Of a stretch of 64,000 nt of DNA, positions 10,277 through 20,118 are shown one piece after another. The notes beneath the pieces are model-generated. The model saw only the letters and a list, made by a program, of their open reading frames with translations. It made no database searches and was not told where the DNA came from. Location of the stretch: assembly GCA_009763385.1 (NCBI GenBank), contig VDCT01000090.1, positions 434,001 through 498,000 of the forward strand, given 5' to 3'. Numbering within the stretch: the stretch's first letter is position 1; the number at the start of each line of letters is the position of its first letter. Origin of the DNA: Coix lacryma-jobi var. lacryma-jobi. Its lineage: Eukaryota > Streptophyta > Magnoliopsida > Poales > Poaceae. The translations under genes were made by a program, and so were the position numbers.

Positions 10277-10502
10277 CCGGTTTTGTGGCCCAAACCGGGA
10301 AACCAGCCTTTTTCAGCCAACCCCCGGTTTTGAGGCCCAAACCGGGAAACCAGCCCACCAAGCATCTGAGTTTTGAGGCCCAAACTCAGCAAAACCCGCA
10401 GCGCCCAGGTTTTGAGGCCCAAACCTGGAAACCGTCCTCAGCCCGAGTTTTGTGGCCAAACTCGGAAACCATCTGCACCCAGGTTTTGAGGCCCAAACCT
10501 GG
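10277..10502 (-). repeat. U3 array of six covarying hairpins, LTR A
   Basis: Six inverted repeats share a loop close to TGAGGCC(C) or TGTGGCC: CCGGTTT/AAACCGG (10277-10298), CCCGGTTT/AAACCGGG (10323-10346), CTGAGTTT/AAACTCAG (10366-10389), CCAGGTTT/AAACCTGG (10405-10428), CCGAGTTT/AAACTCGG (10443-10465) and CCAGGTTT/AAACCTGG (10479-10502). Arms differ between units but remain complementary within each unit. Confidence 0.85.
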
Positions 10503-10891
10503 AAACCGTCCACCCGATGGTTTTTCCCTGGCTCTACCACCAAACCGACGTCGTAGATGGGATGCACCTCCCGTGCACCCCGTCCACCGACACGTGTCCC
10601 CAAGTCCATGACTCAGGCAACACATGACCGCAAGTCTTCACTTGTAGCTGCCACAGGCTGCCAGCCACCACAGCTGATCCTCGGGCCTCTGGTCCCTCAG
10701 TCCAAGCCTCACGTCCGCCCTTCACCACTCTCGGTCCATCGGCACGGCACGTCTCTACTTGACCTTCACCTCGCCTTTGATCACTGCATCCATGCTCGAC
10801 ACCTGCACAACACAAGCCAAAGAACATGCGCATCATCCCAGTCGACAATCACTCATCACTCAGAGACTCGGCATACACCCATGTATTCGCA

Positions 10892-12392
10892 ATCTCCCCC
10901 TTGATGAGTGCATTGTCAACTACCAATCACAAATCATAATGAGAGTAGAAGAAGAAGGAAGAAGGGGAAGGAGAGAGAACTCAACCAAATGACCCAAAGG
11001 CATAGCAAAGCCGAAGAAGGTCAAGTGGAAAGAGCGAAACAACTTGGTCCCCAAAGACATGGGCAACGGCTCGACGCAACCAAGCAAAGCAAAGCTAGCC
11101 CTCAAGAAGAGGTAGAACAGGCTCAACACCGCTAGCAAAAACCAATTGAAAATATCAAAGCAAAAATGCTAGTCCCTCAAGACAGAGGCACAGAGGCTCA
11201 ACACAACTAGCAAAGAAAACTCGATACCAACGCCTTATGGCGAAGAGGAAGCAAGAAAAACTCCCCCTCAAATAGTGCAAGCAAGGGTTATGATTTACAA
11301 TCTCTCCCCCTTAGTTGAAAATGCACTAATCAAGAAACATTTCTCCCCCTCGGAAAATGCACCAACAAAAATTGCCAACACGCAGAATTCTCCCCTTCCA
11401 AAATGCAAATGAGGCAAAATGCAAGTTAGGAGCTTCAGGAGTATACTCAAAAGAGTGCAAAGGTGCTCTACAGAGTTCTGAACCGATGACTCAGAAAAAT
11501 GCACAGAATGCTAGCAAAGGCTCAAACTGATCACTAAGTCTGAAATGAGAGCAAAAGAGCAGTTTGTAACCGAAAAGGTATTCACAATCAAAATAGCACA
11601 GACATGTATAGACAGGAAGTTCAAACAAGTGCTAATCATGTATACAAGGTGAACTACCCCTAGCATAGTTCAAACATCATGCTGATATCAATTTATGCAT
11701 ATACTTGTGATTTCAGATTTTAATCGGAGTTGCAGCGGTGAAATTACACAAGTTCAGAAAACAGCATGTGACTGCGAGAGGTTGAATGCTTGTTATTGCC
11801 TAACTTTCCAACTGTGCGAAGCCTATGCATAACAATAAGAAGCTTAAAGCAACAGTTTCGGTCATACACTACACAGCTCAAGTTTAACTCAAAGTGCAAT
11901 GAGAAACAGTCTCGAAACTATGAGGTGCTAACAAGCAAACCCATCTCGATCTTTCCAATTCACTTAACTTGGTTCAGATTTTAAACAGAATATGACATAC
12001 CAAGCAAGTGAATGACTCAACACTAGAGACATAGCAACCTAGCATATATGAAAAGCACATGTGACTTCAACACATCCTACACATGCTAGTTGCATATCTC
12101 AATGGTGAACATTTTCAAGTTTTAAGTTCATTATCAAATTCACCATTCAAAAATAGCTCAGCTCATAGTATGCACTAGTGATCAGAAGGAGCATAAGCTA
12201 CAGCATCAACATAAAGCATCGGAGCAAAAACTACACAGAGCATAGTTACATTCTTCAGATTATACACATGAAGCTCAGAATGTAAAAGCGTATGCTGAAA
12301 TGCAAAAGATGCACGAAGAAATCAAAAAGAAGCAAAAACAACTGAAACCAAAAAGTCAGTGTATCATACAAAATCCAAAGTGTTTCCCCCAT
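10892..12392 (-). other. Element A 3' non-coding interior with multiple purine tracts
   Basis: 1.5 kb between the pol stop and the 3' LTR. On the minus strand it carries several GGGGGAG tracts (plus-strand CTCCCCC near 11262, 11304, 11343 and 10893), the last one directly before the LTR. Repeated polypurine tracts upstream of the 3' LTR are a known Sirevirus trait. No coding sequence was seen. Confidence 0.8.
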
Positions 12393-14574
12393 CTAAAAGG
12401 GGAAACACACACCAAGCTCACCTCTCAACTGATTAAAGGTTGATTGGTCCAAAGGCTTGGTAAAAATATCAGCAAGCTGATGATGAGTATCGACATGGCG
12501 AAGGTCGATATCACCCTTCTCATAGTGGTCTCGCAGAAAATGAAAGCGCACATCAATGTGTTTGGTCTTTGAGTGAAGCACGGGGTTCTTAGCAACGCTA
12601 ATCGCACTCGTGCTGTCACAAAGCAATGGAACACGAGAAAAGCTCAGACCAAAATCACGCAAAGTGGACATCATCCAGAGTAACTGGGAACAGCAGCTAG
12701 CCGCAGCAACATACTCAGCCTCCGTGGTAGACTGGGTGACGCTAGACTGCTTGCGAGAAGACCACGAAACAAGAGAAGAACCAATTGGATGACACTCAGA
12801 AGGTGGAGACACTAGAACCCAAACCCGATTTCTCTCAAAGTTCTCAAGCTCCTCATGCATGGCATTGACCCAATCAGGATCCGTCAAAGCGTGTCCAACA
12901 TCCCGGGGTTCAAAATCAGCAACAAATGCAGAATGAGCAAAGTGAGAGATTTGCCTTGACCGGGTGATGCGTTCGTCGATGCTGCCGATCATCTGCTGAG
13001 GCGGGTGCTGGCGCTGAATGTGTCGTGGCGCCTCCCTAGCCGAAGTGGCCTCCCACTCAACAGCAGCTGGTTCCTCCTCGGGTACAAAGGGTACCGCTCG
13101 AGGTGGCGGATCCCACGGCCCCCAGGAAGACGATGTGTCGGGGCCATGAGTCGTCGTAGAGGCCGCTCTTTGCGGCACAGCAGGTGGAGGAGGTGTTGGG
13201 TCATCTATCCCTTCAGCACCTTCTTCTTCATCATCGAAAAGAGGTTCGCCAACCTCATGATCACATGCACACTCAAAACGAGAAGAAGAACAAACCATGG
13301 TCTGGTCGAAGGTGACATCGGATGTCTCCATGACTCGGTTAGTGTCAAGGTTAAGTACACGGTAAGCTGGAGTGTGAGTGCCATAACCCAAAAACACACC
13401 GTCAGAAGAACGAGACTCAAACTTGTCCATGTTGCCCTTTTTGAGTATAAAACAATGGCAACCAAAAACTCGAAAATAACTCACCTTGGGGAGTTTTCCA
13501 AAACGCAACTCATAAGAGGTCTTTTTCAAGAAGGCTCGAAGAAAAATGCGATTGGAAATGTTGCATGTAGTCCTCATCGCTTCGGCCCAATATCGCCTAG
13601 GAGTCCTATGCTCATCGAGCATCGTCCTGGCCATCTCTACAAGGGTCCGATTCTTCCTTTCTACAACACCATTCTGAGGCGGTGTGTAGGGGGAAGAAAA
13701 CTGATGCTCTAACCCAAAAGAGTCACAAAACTTCTCAATCCGAATTCTTGAATTCAGAACCATTATCACTCCGAATTGCTCGCATAGAGTTCAAAGGGAA
13801 CTCATTCTGAAGACGCAAAATCAGATTGCGAGCAAAGGAGAAAGTCACGGTCTTCTTAGCTAAAAAGAAGACCCACGAATATCTCGAAAAATCGTCGACA
13901 ACAACAAGCACATACCACTTCCCCCCAACCGAGCTCACCCGAGCCGGACCAACAAGGTCCATGTGCAAAAGCTCTCCAGGGCGCTTAGTCATGACCTGAG
14001 TTACTGGATGGTGGGGAGCGGCTACCATCTTTCCATGTCTACAAGAATGGCAAACAAGATCCTTCTCCATGGATAACTTGGGCAATCCTCGGATTAAGCC
14101 AAGTGAACTAAGCCTTGCAAGCAAGTCGAAGCTCAGGTGACCTAGTCTCCTATGCCACTTCCAAAGATCAGAGGAGGAGGGTCCAGCCAAAAGACAATGA
14201 GAAAATCTGAACGACTCCGAGAAATCCGCACGAAAGACTTTTCCAAATGGCGAAATCACACATACAAGATTGCCCTGAGGATCCAAAATGCGACTGAGAT
14301 TCGGTTTAAAACGAATCTCATAGTCATCATCAAAAAGTTGCGAAACAGAAAGAAGGTTAAAATGCAAGTTAGAAACAAGAGCAACATCGCGCAACACAAA
14401 GTGCTCATTAACTCGCACAGACCCACGAGACAACACCTTACCTTTGCTGTTGTCGCCGAAGGCGATATACTCCTTTCCGGCGACCGGACTAAGATTGGAG
14501 AACCACTTCGCGTTTCCGGTCATGTGCCTCGAACCCCCGGAATCCACCAACCAAACGTTCTTCAATCGTTTTAC
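12393..14574 (-). pseudogene. Element A pol: protease, integrase, RNase H; RT deleted and frameshifted
   Basis: Minus strand. Protease has the VDSGGSRHMTG active site near 14550 (the usual Cys after DSG is Gly). The pre-integrase zinc region follows (KWHRRLGHLS, then CHSCRHGK), then the integrase core with MDLVGP, RSDNGSEF and NGVVERKN. A 2-base loss near 13745 shifts the frame just after the second core Asp. After the integrase C-terminus and a Pro-rich linker, the sequence passes in frame from the start of the RT region (WVLVSPPSE) straight to RNase H (SLVSWSSRKQSSVTQSTTEA). Element B has about 1.0 kb of RT between these points. RNase H ends normally at GELGVCFPF. Confidence 0.9.
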
Positions 14575-14579
14575 CTACA

Positions 14580-17264
14580 TCAATACAAAGACATAGGGTG
14601 AGCATACGGGCCAACACTAGGGTTAGTGAAGTAAGGGGAATACCAGTGTTGGGCCGGCTGCTCAAAAGAACGTTAGCAGAAAAACCATTCCTAGTACGCC
14701 TACGGGAGGAGCAATCACCACGTTGAGGAAAATGTGGTCCGCTAAGGGAGGAGCGTCCATCGCGATACTCAAAACGCGGTGGGGGAAAACGCTCAACTAC
14801 AAAGCCACCGCCACGGGGTCCATAGCCTACAAATGCAGGCTCCCGCCGGGCACGCTCTCTACGAGGCCTACGCCTAGGGACTTGAGGTTCAACACCTCTA
14901 AGCCTAGCGTCTCTCCTCGGAGCTCTCTCCTGCCTAGGCCTGGGAACTTGAGGTTCTGGACCTCTGGGCCTAGCAGCACGTCTCGGTGCTCTCCTCTGAA
15001 CATTCGGCACATGTACATCATGGAAAGGATGGTACATGTCCGTGTTGTTCATCTCCTTTGCATGGCACGCCTCTCTCTTGCGCCGAAAGTAGAACTCCCT
15101 CAAGTGTCCATCTCTCCCACAATGCTCATAGTGGTACCTCACCGCTCTCAAAGGGTGTTGTTGGTACTCACGGTGGTGGGTGTGGATCACCTTGCCCTTC
15201 TGTGGCAACAGCTCCTCGCGAATAGGTGGCATAGCATCAAGCTTGTTTTTCAGGTGGTTGGGTTTGGGATGCCACACTTGGTTCTTGGGTGGAGCTCTCG
15301 GAGGTTCCTCAAACACCCCATCCTTGGTGTTAGGCTTGAGAGGCTCTTTGGGTGGAAGCTTGGTTAGTTTGGGAGTAGTGGTGGAGTTGGGCTTCTCACT
15401 CGGGTTCAAACCACTCGACTCTCCAATCTTCCCAAAAACAGAAACATCAACACCCGGAGCAAAACCTACACCGGGACCTCCAGCAGCTCGCTTGAATTGG
15501 GAGATCATCATCCCGAGCTGTGGCTCACCACAAGACACCCATGACAAGATGGTCCGAAGGTATGTGTTTTCCTCCTCGGTTTGCATCTTGTCATGCTTCA
15601 CATTGGCAATCTCCATCTCCAAACCCTCGCACAAAGCGCACCTAGTCACACTAGTGCTACCCGAGCTGGCCTCCTCAAGAGACACAATCTTGGCATTCTT
15701 CTCTGCCAACTCGGATTGCAAGACAGGACAAGTCTTGCACGCACCCAACAGCATGGGTCTAGCCCGGAGCTCATCCACCTCTCCTACCAACGCAACATAC
15801 TTACTTCTCAAAGTGAGAAGATCAGTCATGTGCGTGGTGCACGCCTCGCACTCCTCCTCATCGGTAACAACTACGGTGGACTTGACAGAATCAAGTTCCT
15901 TCACCGTATCCTCCCACTTCTGCCTAAACTCCTTGCGCTCTCTAGCGGCACGCCTAAGTAGCTTATCTTGGCTAAGAAGCGCGACACTAAGTTTCTCGAC
16001 CTCAGCGGAAAGTTCATCGTGGGTCAGAGATACCTGGGATGTGTTGTCGTCGTCGTCGTTCCGAGGGGAGTTCACCAGCTCGCCGTCGAGGGCCATGGTG
16101 CAGAAGTCGTCGTCGTCGGCGAAGAAGCAGAGGCCGTTCAGCTTGTCCTCGATCCTCTTCTTCTTCTCGGACTCGTCGTCGCTTGAGCAAGCGGAGTCGT
16201 CATCCGAGCCATCAACGTCGCTGAGCGTGGCGAAGAATGCACGCTGCTCAGCTTGGGCCTTCTCCAAGTACTTCTTCTTGATGTACTCCTTGTCGAAGCC
16301 GCCCCCTCCGCTTGTGCCTCGCGGGGACGTACTTCTCCTTGCGCTTGCCAGAGTCGTACTTGTGCCCATGATCGCCCTTCCCAGATGAATGCTTCTTCTT
16401 GGGGCAGTTGGCGATGAAGTGATCGGGGTCGCCGCACTCGTAGCATCCTGAGCATCCTCCTCCGCGGCGACGGTTCATGCGGTTGTTGTGAAACCACGAG
16501 AACCGGTTGGCAAGCATTGCCAACTCGTCATCCCCCAAAGACTCCAGCTGGTCCTCTGTAACAGAAAAGAGAGATGAAAGAGCAAAACCTCCAGAGGGGT
16601 TAGCAGAAGAGCCAGAAACCAAAGCCATAGTTGGGCCAGAAGGATTCTCATAAGAAGCCCTTGCCATGGCATCGATCTCACTGGACTTGAGCTTACCAAA
16701 GAGCTCGTCGCACGTGAGGGTCTCATAGTTAGGTGATTCGATGATCGCCTGAACTTTAGAATCCCACACCGACCGATCAAGGGTATGCAAAAGCTTCAAA
16801 GCCCTCTCATGATCGTCGAAAGGCAACAGCTCCTTGTTAGCCCTCATCCTGTTGACAATCACCTGAAAGCGAGCGAATAAACTTTCTATGCTCTCGCCAG
16901 GCATATGTCGAAAGTTCTCATAATCTCGCTTGAACGACTCATAGAGACGGGTTTTGACTTGAGAGGTTCCCTCATGAAAGCGCATGAGGGTAGCCCAAAT
17001 CTCCCGAGCCGTAGCGAGGTGAGAAACGCGATCAAACTCACTCATGCTCAAACATGAGAAAAGAGCATTACGAGCTCAGCTATTGGCATCGTGCTCATCG
17101 ATCTGAAGCTGAGAGACACGAGCAGCCAAGACCACGTAATCGGCAGAGTTGCAAATATCCCAGATGGAAGCACCCAAACTCTGCAGATAGGCCGACATGC
17201 GTATCTTCCAATACACATAGTTCGTCCCATCGAAAAACGGCGGTTTGCCCACGCCGCGATCCAT
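14580..17264 (-). pseudogene. Element A gag, nonsense and frameshift mutations
   Basis: Minus strand, ATG 17264-17262 (MDRGVGKPPFFDGTNYVYW), which opens a copia UBN2-type gag domain. TGA interrupts at about 17078 (CGA in B). The capsid part continues to a CX2CX4HX4C knuckle (CYECGDPDHFIANC near 16440). A frameshift near 16320 leads into a long Sirevirus-type gag extension (16369 onward): an acidic DDDSACSSDDES region, a coiled coil (VSLTHDELSAEVEKLSVALL), a second, degraded knuckle (YEHCGRDGHLREFY) and an Arg-rich tail. The natural end is probably the TGA at 14582-14580, six bases before the pol frame opens. Confidence 0.85.
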
Positions 17265-17310
17265 GTCGCCTTCTGTGGATCTGGAACCGGCTAAGGTGGA
17301 AGATCCTTAA

Positions 17311-17325
17311 CCCGCTCCAATACCA
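17311..17325 (-). other. Element A primer-binding site (initiator tRNA-Met)
   Basis: The minus strand reads TGGTATTGGAGCGGG, two bases after the LTR end. It matches the plant copia PBS TGGTATCAGAGC with changes. Confidence 0.85.
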
Positions 17326-17327
17326 AT

Positions 17328-18535
17328 TGAAGGACCGAGAAAGCACTAGCAAGGCGACCAGAGGGGGGTGAATGGGAGCTCAAAAATTTCTCTCAAAACT
17401 TTGGCCAAATGTCCCAAAATGAACACCGAGAAACTGTGACCGAAACCGTGATGCCCACGACCCTTGGAAGAGGGTGGATGATCCCTAGGATCACAGCGAG
17501 GCACCACAAGAAGATAGCAAACCAAATGCCAAAAGCTCCGGCTCGAACACAACCCCAAAAACCAAGTCCCGAACGTAGATTGTCGGCTACGTCGAGAAAC
17601 TCCTAAATACCTATGCTAACAAGTAGCAAAGATACCTAGAGAGGTTCCTTGGTTAACTCTAGGGCCAAACGAGAAGTCCGGAGACCAAGCGTACAAGCCG
17701 GGAGAGCAAATGCACTAAACCGGAAGACACAACAGGTTCCCGGATTGTCCGCCCCTACCGCGGACTGTCCGCGCTCTGGTGGCGGATTGTCCGCCGGTCA
17801 AGTGAGCAAAAATGCACTGCTGCTGAAAACCCACTGCTCGGTCCCGGACTGTCCGCACTTTAGCACAGCGGACTGTCCGCCGGTGACCTGAGCCAGAAAC
17901 AGCAGGGACTGGCCGCGGCTGGACTGGACCAGCCCCGACGCGCGGACTGTCCGCGCCCTGAGTGGCGGACTGTCCGCGGTCACTCAGGGAGGGCGATTTT
18001 GTTCACCCCTCACCCAAATCAATCCCAAATCGAATCAACTCACAATCCCACGTTCCCAAACTTGGAGAGGATGATCACGGAGTAGTTAGGAGACTATCCC
18101 CAAGAAATCATCCGCTCAAATCAACTCAAACACCGGGAAATCTAAAAGGGAGGAGTATGAACGAAAAAGCGTAACGAAAACAAAATCAACCCGATCTACT
18201 TGTTCGTAAGGAGATAGATAAATTCCTTCGGTGGAAATGATCTCCTTTCAAATACGAACAAGTTGATTCAAACGGATTTCGCAAAGATGCACTAGAGAGG
18301 TAGATTGAGTGACGGGAAAATCGCGGAGAAACGAAGAACACGAAGAACACGAATCAAAACGCGAATCAACACATTGATCTGCAACCGTGTGGCTACCACA
18401 CGCTACAACAGTGAGGTTACGGCCTCACTTCCTCAAAATCTCTAGTACACAGAGGTATGGTTCTCTGCGGATCTCAGCTAGCTATAGCAGGGGATTGGGA
18501 TAGCAGGAAACCCTAGAAGCAAAGAGCAAATGACT
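17328..18535 (-). repeat. 5' LTR of element A, truncated
   Basis: Matches 8830-10036 of the left LTR nearly base for base, then stops at 18535 where the sequence turns into the opposite strand of a related LTR. The missing 850 bp are the U3 with its promoter and hairpin array. It carries the CGGACTGTCCG array at about 17740-17985. Confidence 0.9.
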
Positions 18536-18549
18536 GGGTGAGTCATTTG
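18527..18549. other. Fold-back junction between elements A and B
   Basis: Arms CAAATGACT (18527-18535) and AGTCATTTG (18541-18549) form a perfect 9-bp inverted repeat around GGGTG. The left side is minus-strand LTR A; from about 18546 the right side is plus-strand LTR B. Confidence 0.8.
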
Positions 18550-18735
18550 GCCACAAAACTCGGGCTGAGGATGGTTTCCAGGTTTGGGCCTCAAAACCTG
18601 GGTGCTTCGGGTTTGCTGAGTTTGGGCCACAAAACTCAGGCGCTTGGTGGGCTGGTGTCCCGGTTTGGGCCTCAAAACCGGGGGTTGGCTGTGAAGGCTG
18701 GTTTCCCAGTTTGGGCCACAAAACCGGGGGTGCGA
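18546..18735 (+). repeat. U3 hairpin array, partial, LTR B (5')
   Basis: The remaining hairpins include CCAGGTTT/AAACCTGG (about 18578-18601), TGAGTTT/AAACTCA (about 18617-18638) and CCCGGTTT/AAACCGGG (about 18659-18682), followed by a unit whose left arm is weaker. Confidence 0.75.
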
Positions 18736-19507
18736 CGTCCGGGAAACGACGGCAGAGCAGTGGCGGCACGTGGCGGCAATCGGGGGGTTGCGTCGAGGCA
18801 ACGCTACGAGTTGTGCGGGCATGGCCGTCGGATCCACCTACCATCGAGTTGGTCCAGAATAACCTTAGGGTTTAGCTGGCTCGCTCTGTAACTAGTTAGG
18901 GGTAGAGTGGGAATTTGGAATAGTTAGAATTAGGATAAGTAGGGGGAGACACCCACCTCCCCATCTATCTCAGTCATTTTGCTCTTTTGCTTCTAGGGTT
19001 TCCTGCTCTCCCAATCCCCTGCTGTAGCTAGCTGAGATCCGCAGAGAATCATACCTCTGTGTACTGGAGATTTTGAGGAAGTGAGGCCGTAACCTCACTG
19101 TTGTAGCGTGTGGTAGCCACACGGTTGCAATTTGGCAGTTGTGATTCGCGTTGTGTTTCTGTTCTTCGCGGAATCCTTTTTCTCCACGCTTTTCCCGTCG
19201 TTCGATCTCTTTGCTCGGTTCATCTTTTGCAAATCCATTTGAACCAAGTTGTTCTAGGTCGTGAGGCACTTCTTTCCACCGAAGGAATTTACCTCTAACC
19301 TCACGGTCTAGGAGATCGATCGATTTTGGTTTCGGGTCAAGTTTTTCTCCCTTCCCCCGAAATTCTTTGATTCATCGATTTGGAGATAGGTTCGAGCCAT
19401 GATCTCTTAGAGATAGCTCACTATCCTCTTTGTGACTCCTCTTACCATGTTTGATCCCTAGAGGATTTGTTTTGGGTGAGATCGAGTTGAATCGGTGAAC
19501 GAACAGT

Positions 19508-19780
19508 TGGATTTCGGGGTGACCGGACGCTTGGTCGAGATGACCGGACGCACGGACAGAGAGTCCGGTCGTTGAAAGCTCAGTGTGTTTATTTTGAATC
19601 TAAACCGGATGCTTGACTGACTCAGTGACCGGACGCATCGTGTTTACTGTTCATCAGTCTTTTCATCTGTTGACCGGACTCACTAGCTGTGACCGGACGC
19701 TCCGCTTCACAGAGTCCGGTCCAACACAGTAAGGTCCCAGATTGGCTTTTGTGTGACCGGACGCTGACCAGAGTCCGGTC
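19508..19780. repeat. GACCGGACGC array in LTR B (5')
   Basis: Repeated TGACCGGACGC and AGAGTCCGGTC motifs, inverted relative to each other. The same motif type fills LTR C although C belongs to a different copia family. Confidence 0.8.
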
Positions 19781-20057
19781 GTGACTATTCGGTGAGTTCT
19801 CATCCGCAGTTTGCTCGTTCGTTGTCGGTTTTGGTTTCTGACTTTTGCGTTGATTTTCTAGAGTCGTAGAGTGTCTCGCTGTGCTTCGTGGAAGCATCCA
19901 CCCTACATCTAGGGTCGAGGACACTTACGAGCTCTAGGGTTTGCTCTTGGGGTTGATTCTCGGGACAGAGGCAACAAGTTTCCGACAGGAAAATTGAAGC
20001 TCCCATTCACCCCCCCCCCCTCTGGTCGCCTTGCTATTGCATTCTCGATCCTTCAAT

Positions 20058-20072
20058 TGGTATCGGAGCGGG
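20058..20072 (+). other. Element B primer-binding site (initiator tRNA-Met)
   Basis: TGGTATCGGAGCGGG, two bases after the 5' LTR end; plant copia type. Confidence 0.9.
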
Positions 20073-20118
20073 TTAAGGATCTTCCACCTTAGTCGGTTCC
20101 AGATCCACAGAAGGCGAC

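Larger units (their letters stand above)
8830..10891 (-). repeat. 3' LTR of element A
   Basis: Delimited by the integrase flank at 8829 and by the purine tract at 10892 onward. From the interior outward it contains the U3 hairpin array (10277-10502), a TATA-like GATAAGTAG near 10093-10101 (minus), and a leader/U5 array of CGGACTGTCCG-type palindromes (about 9240-9505). It ends with the CCCCCTCTGG tract near 8865, which is conserved in all relatives here. Confidence 0.9.
8830..18535 (-). mobile_element. Element A: Sirevirus-type Ty1/copia retrotransposon, RT deleted, 5' LTR truncated
   Basis: The element lies on the minus strand. The 3' LTR is 8830-10891 (2062 bp, TGCGAA...CTTCA in element orientation), the interior is 10892-17327 and the 5' LTR is 17328-18535. 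The 5' LTR lacks its first 850 bp or so because it is fused head-to-head to element B. PBS, gag, protease, integrase and RNase H are recognisable; reverse transcriptase is absent. The outer left flank is CCGTG (8825-8829), and no copy of it was found at the right ends of A, B or D, so the simple insertion structure has been lost. The two LTR pieces look very similar, suggesting recent activity before rearrangement. Confidence 0.88.
18541..20055 (+). repeat. 5' LTR of element B, truncated
   Basis: Corresponds to the 3' LTR from about 28013 to its end at 29547, starting inside the hairpin array. Ends GATCCTTCA followed by the PBS. Compared with the 3' LTR it lacks about 25 bp within the GACCGGACGC array (near 19755). 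The CCCCCCCCCTCTGG tract lies near 20010. Confidence 0.9.

Noticed and set aside
13005..13712. 235-codon open frame on the plus strand opposite element A's pol
   Set aside because: It is a mirror of the integrase/linker coding sequence on the minus strand; the matching frame opposite B's pol is likewise open. No independent motif or promoter.
15180..16388. 402-codon open frame on the plus strand opposite element A's gag
   Set aside because: Antisense shadow of the Ser/Glu-rich gag extension, whose codon bias keeps the reverse strand open; composition is Ser/Leu-rich without a recognisable domain.
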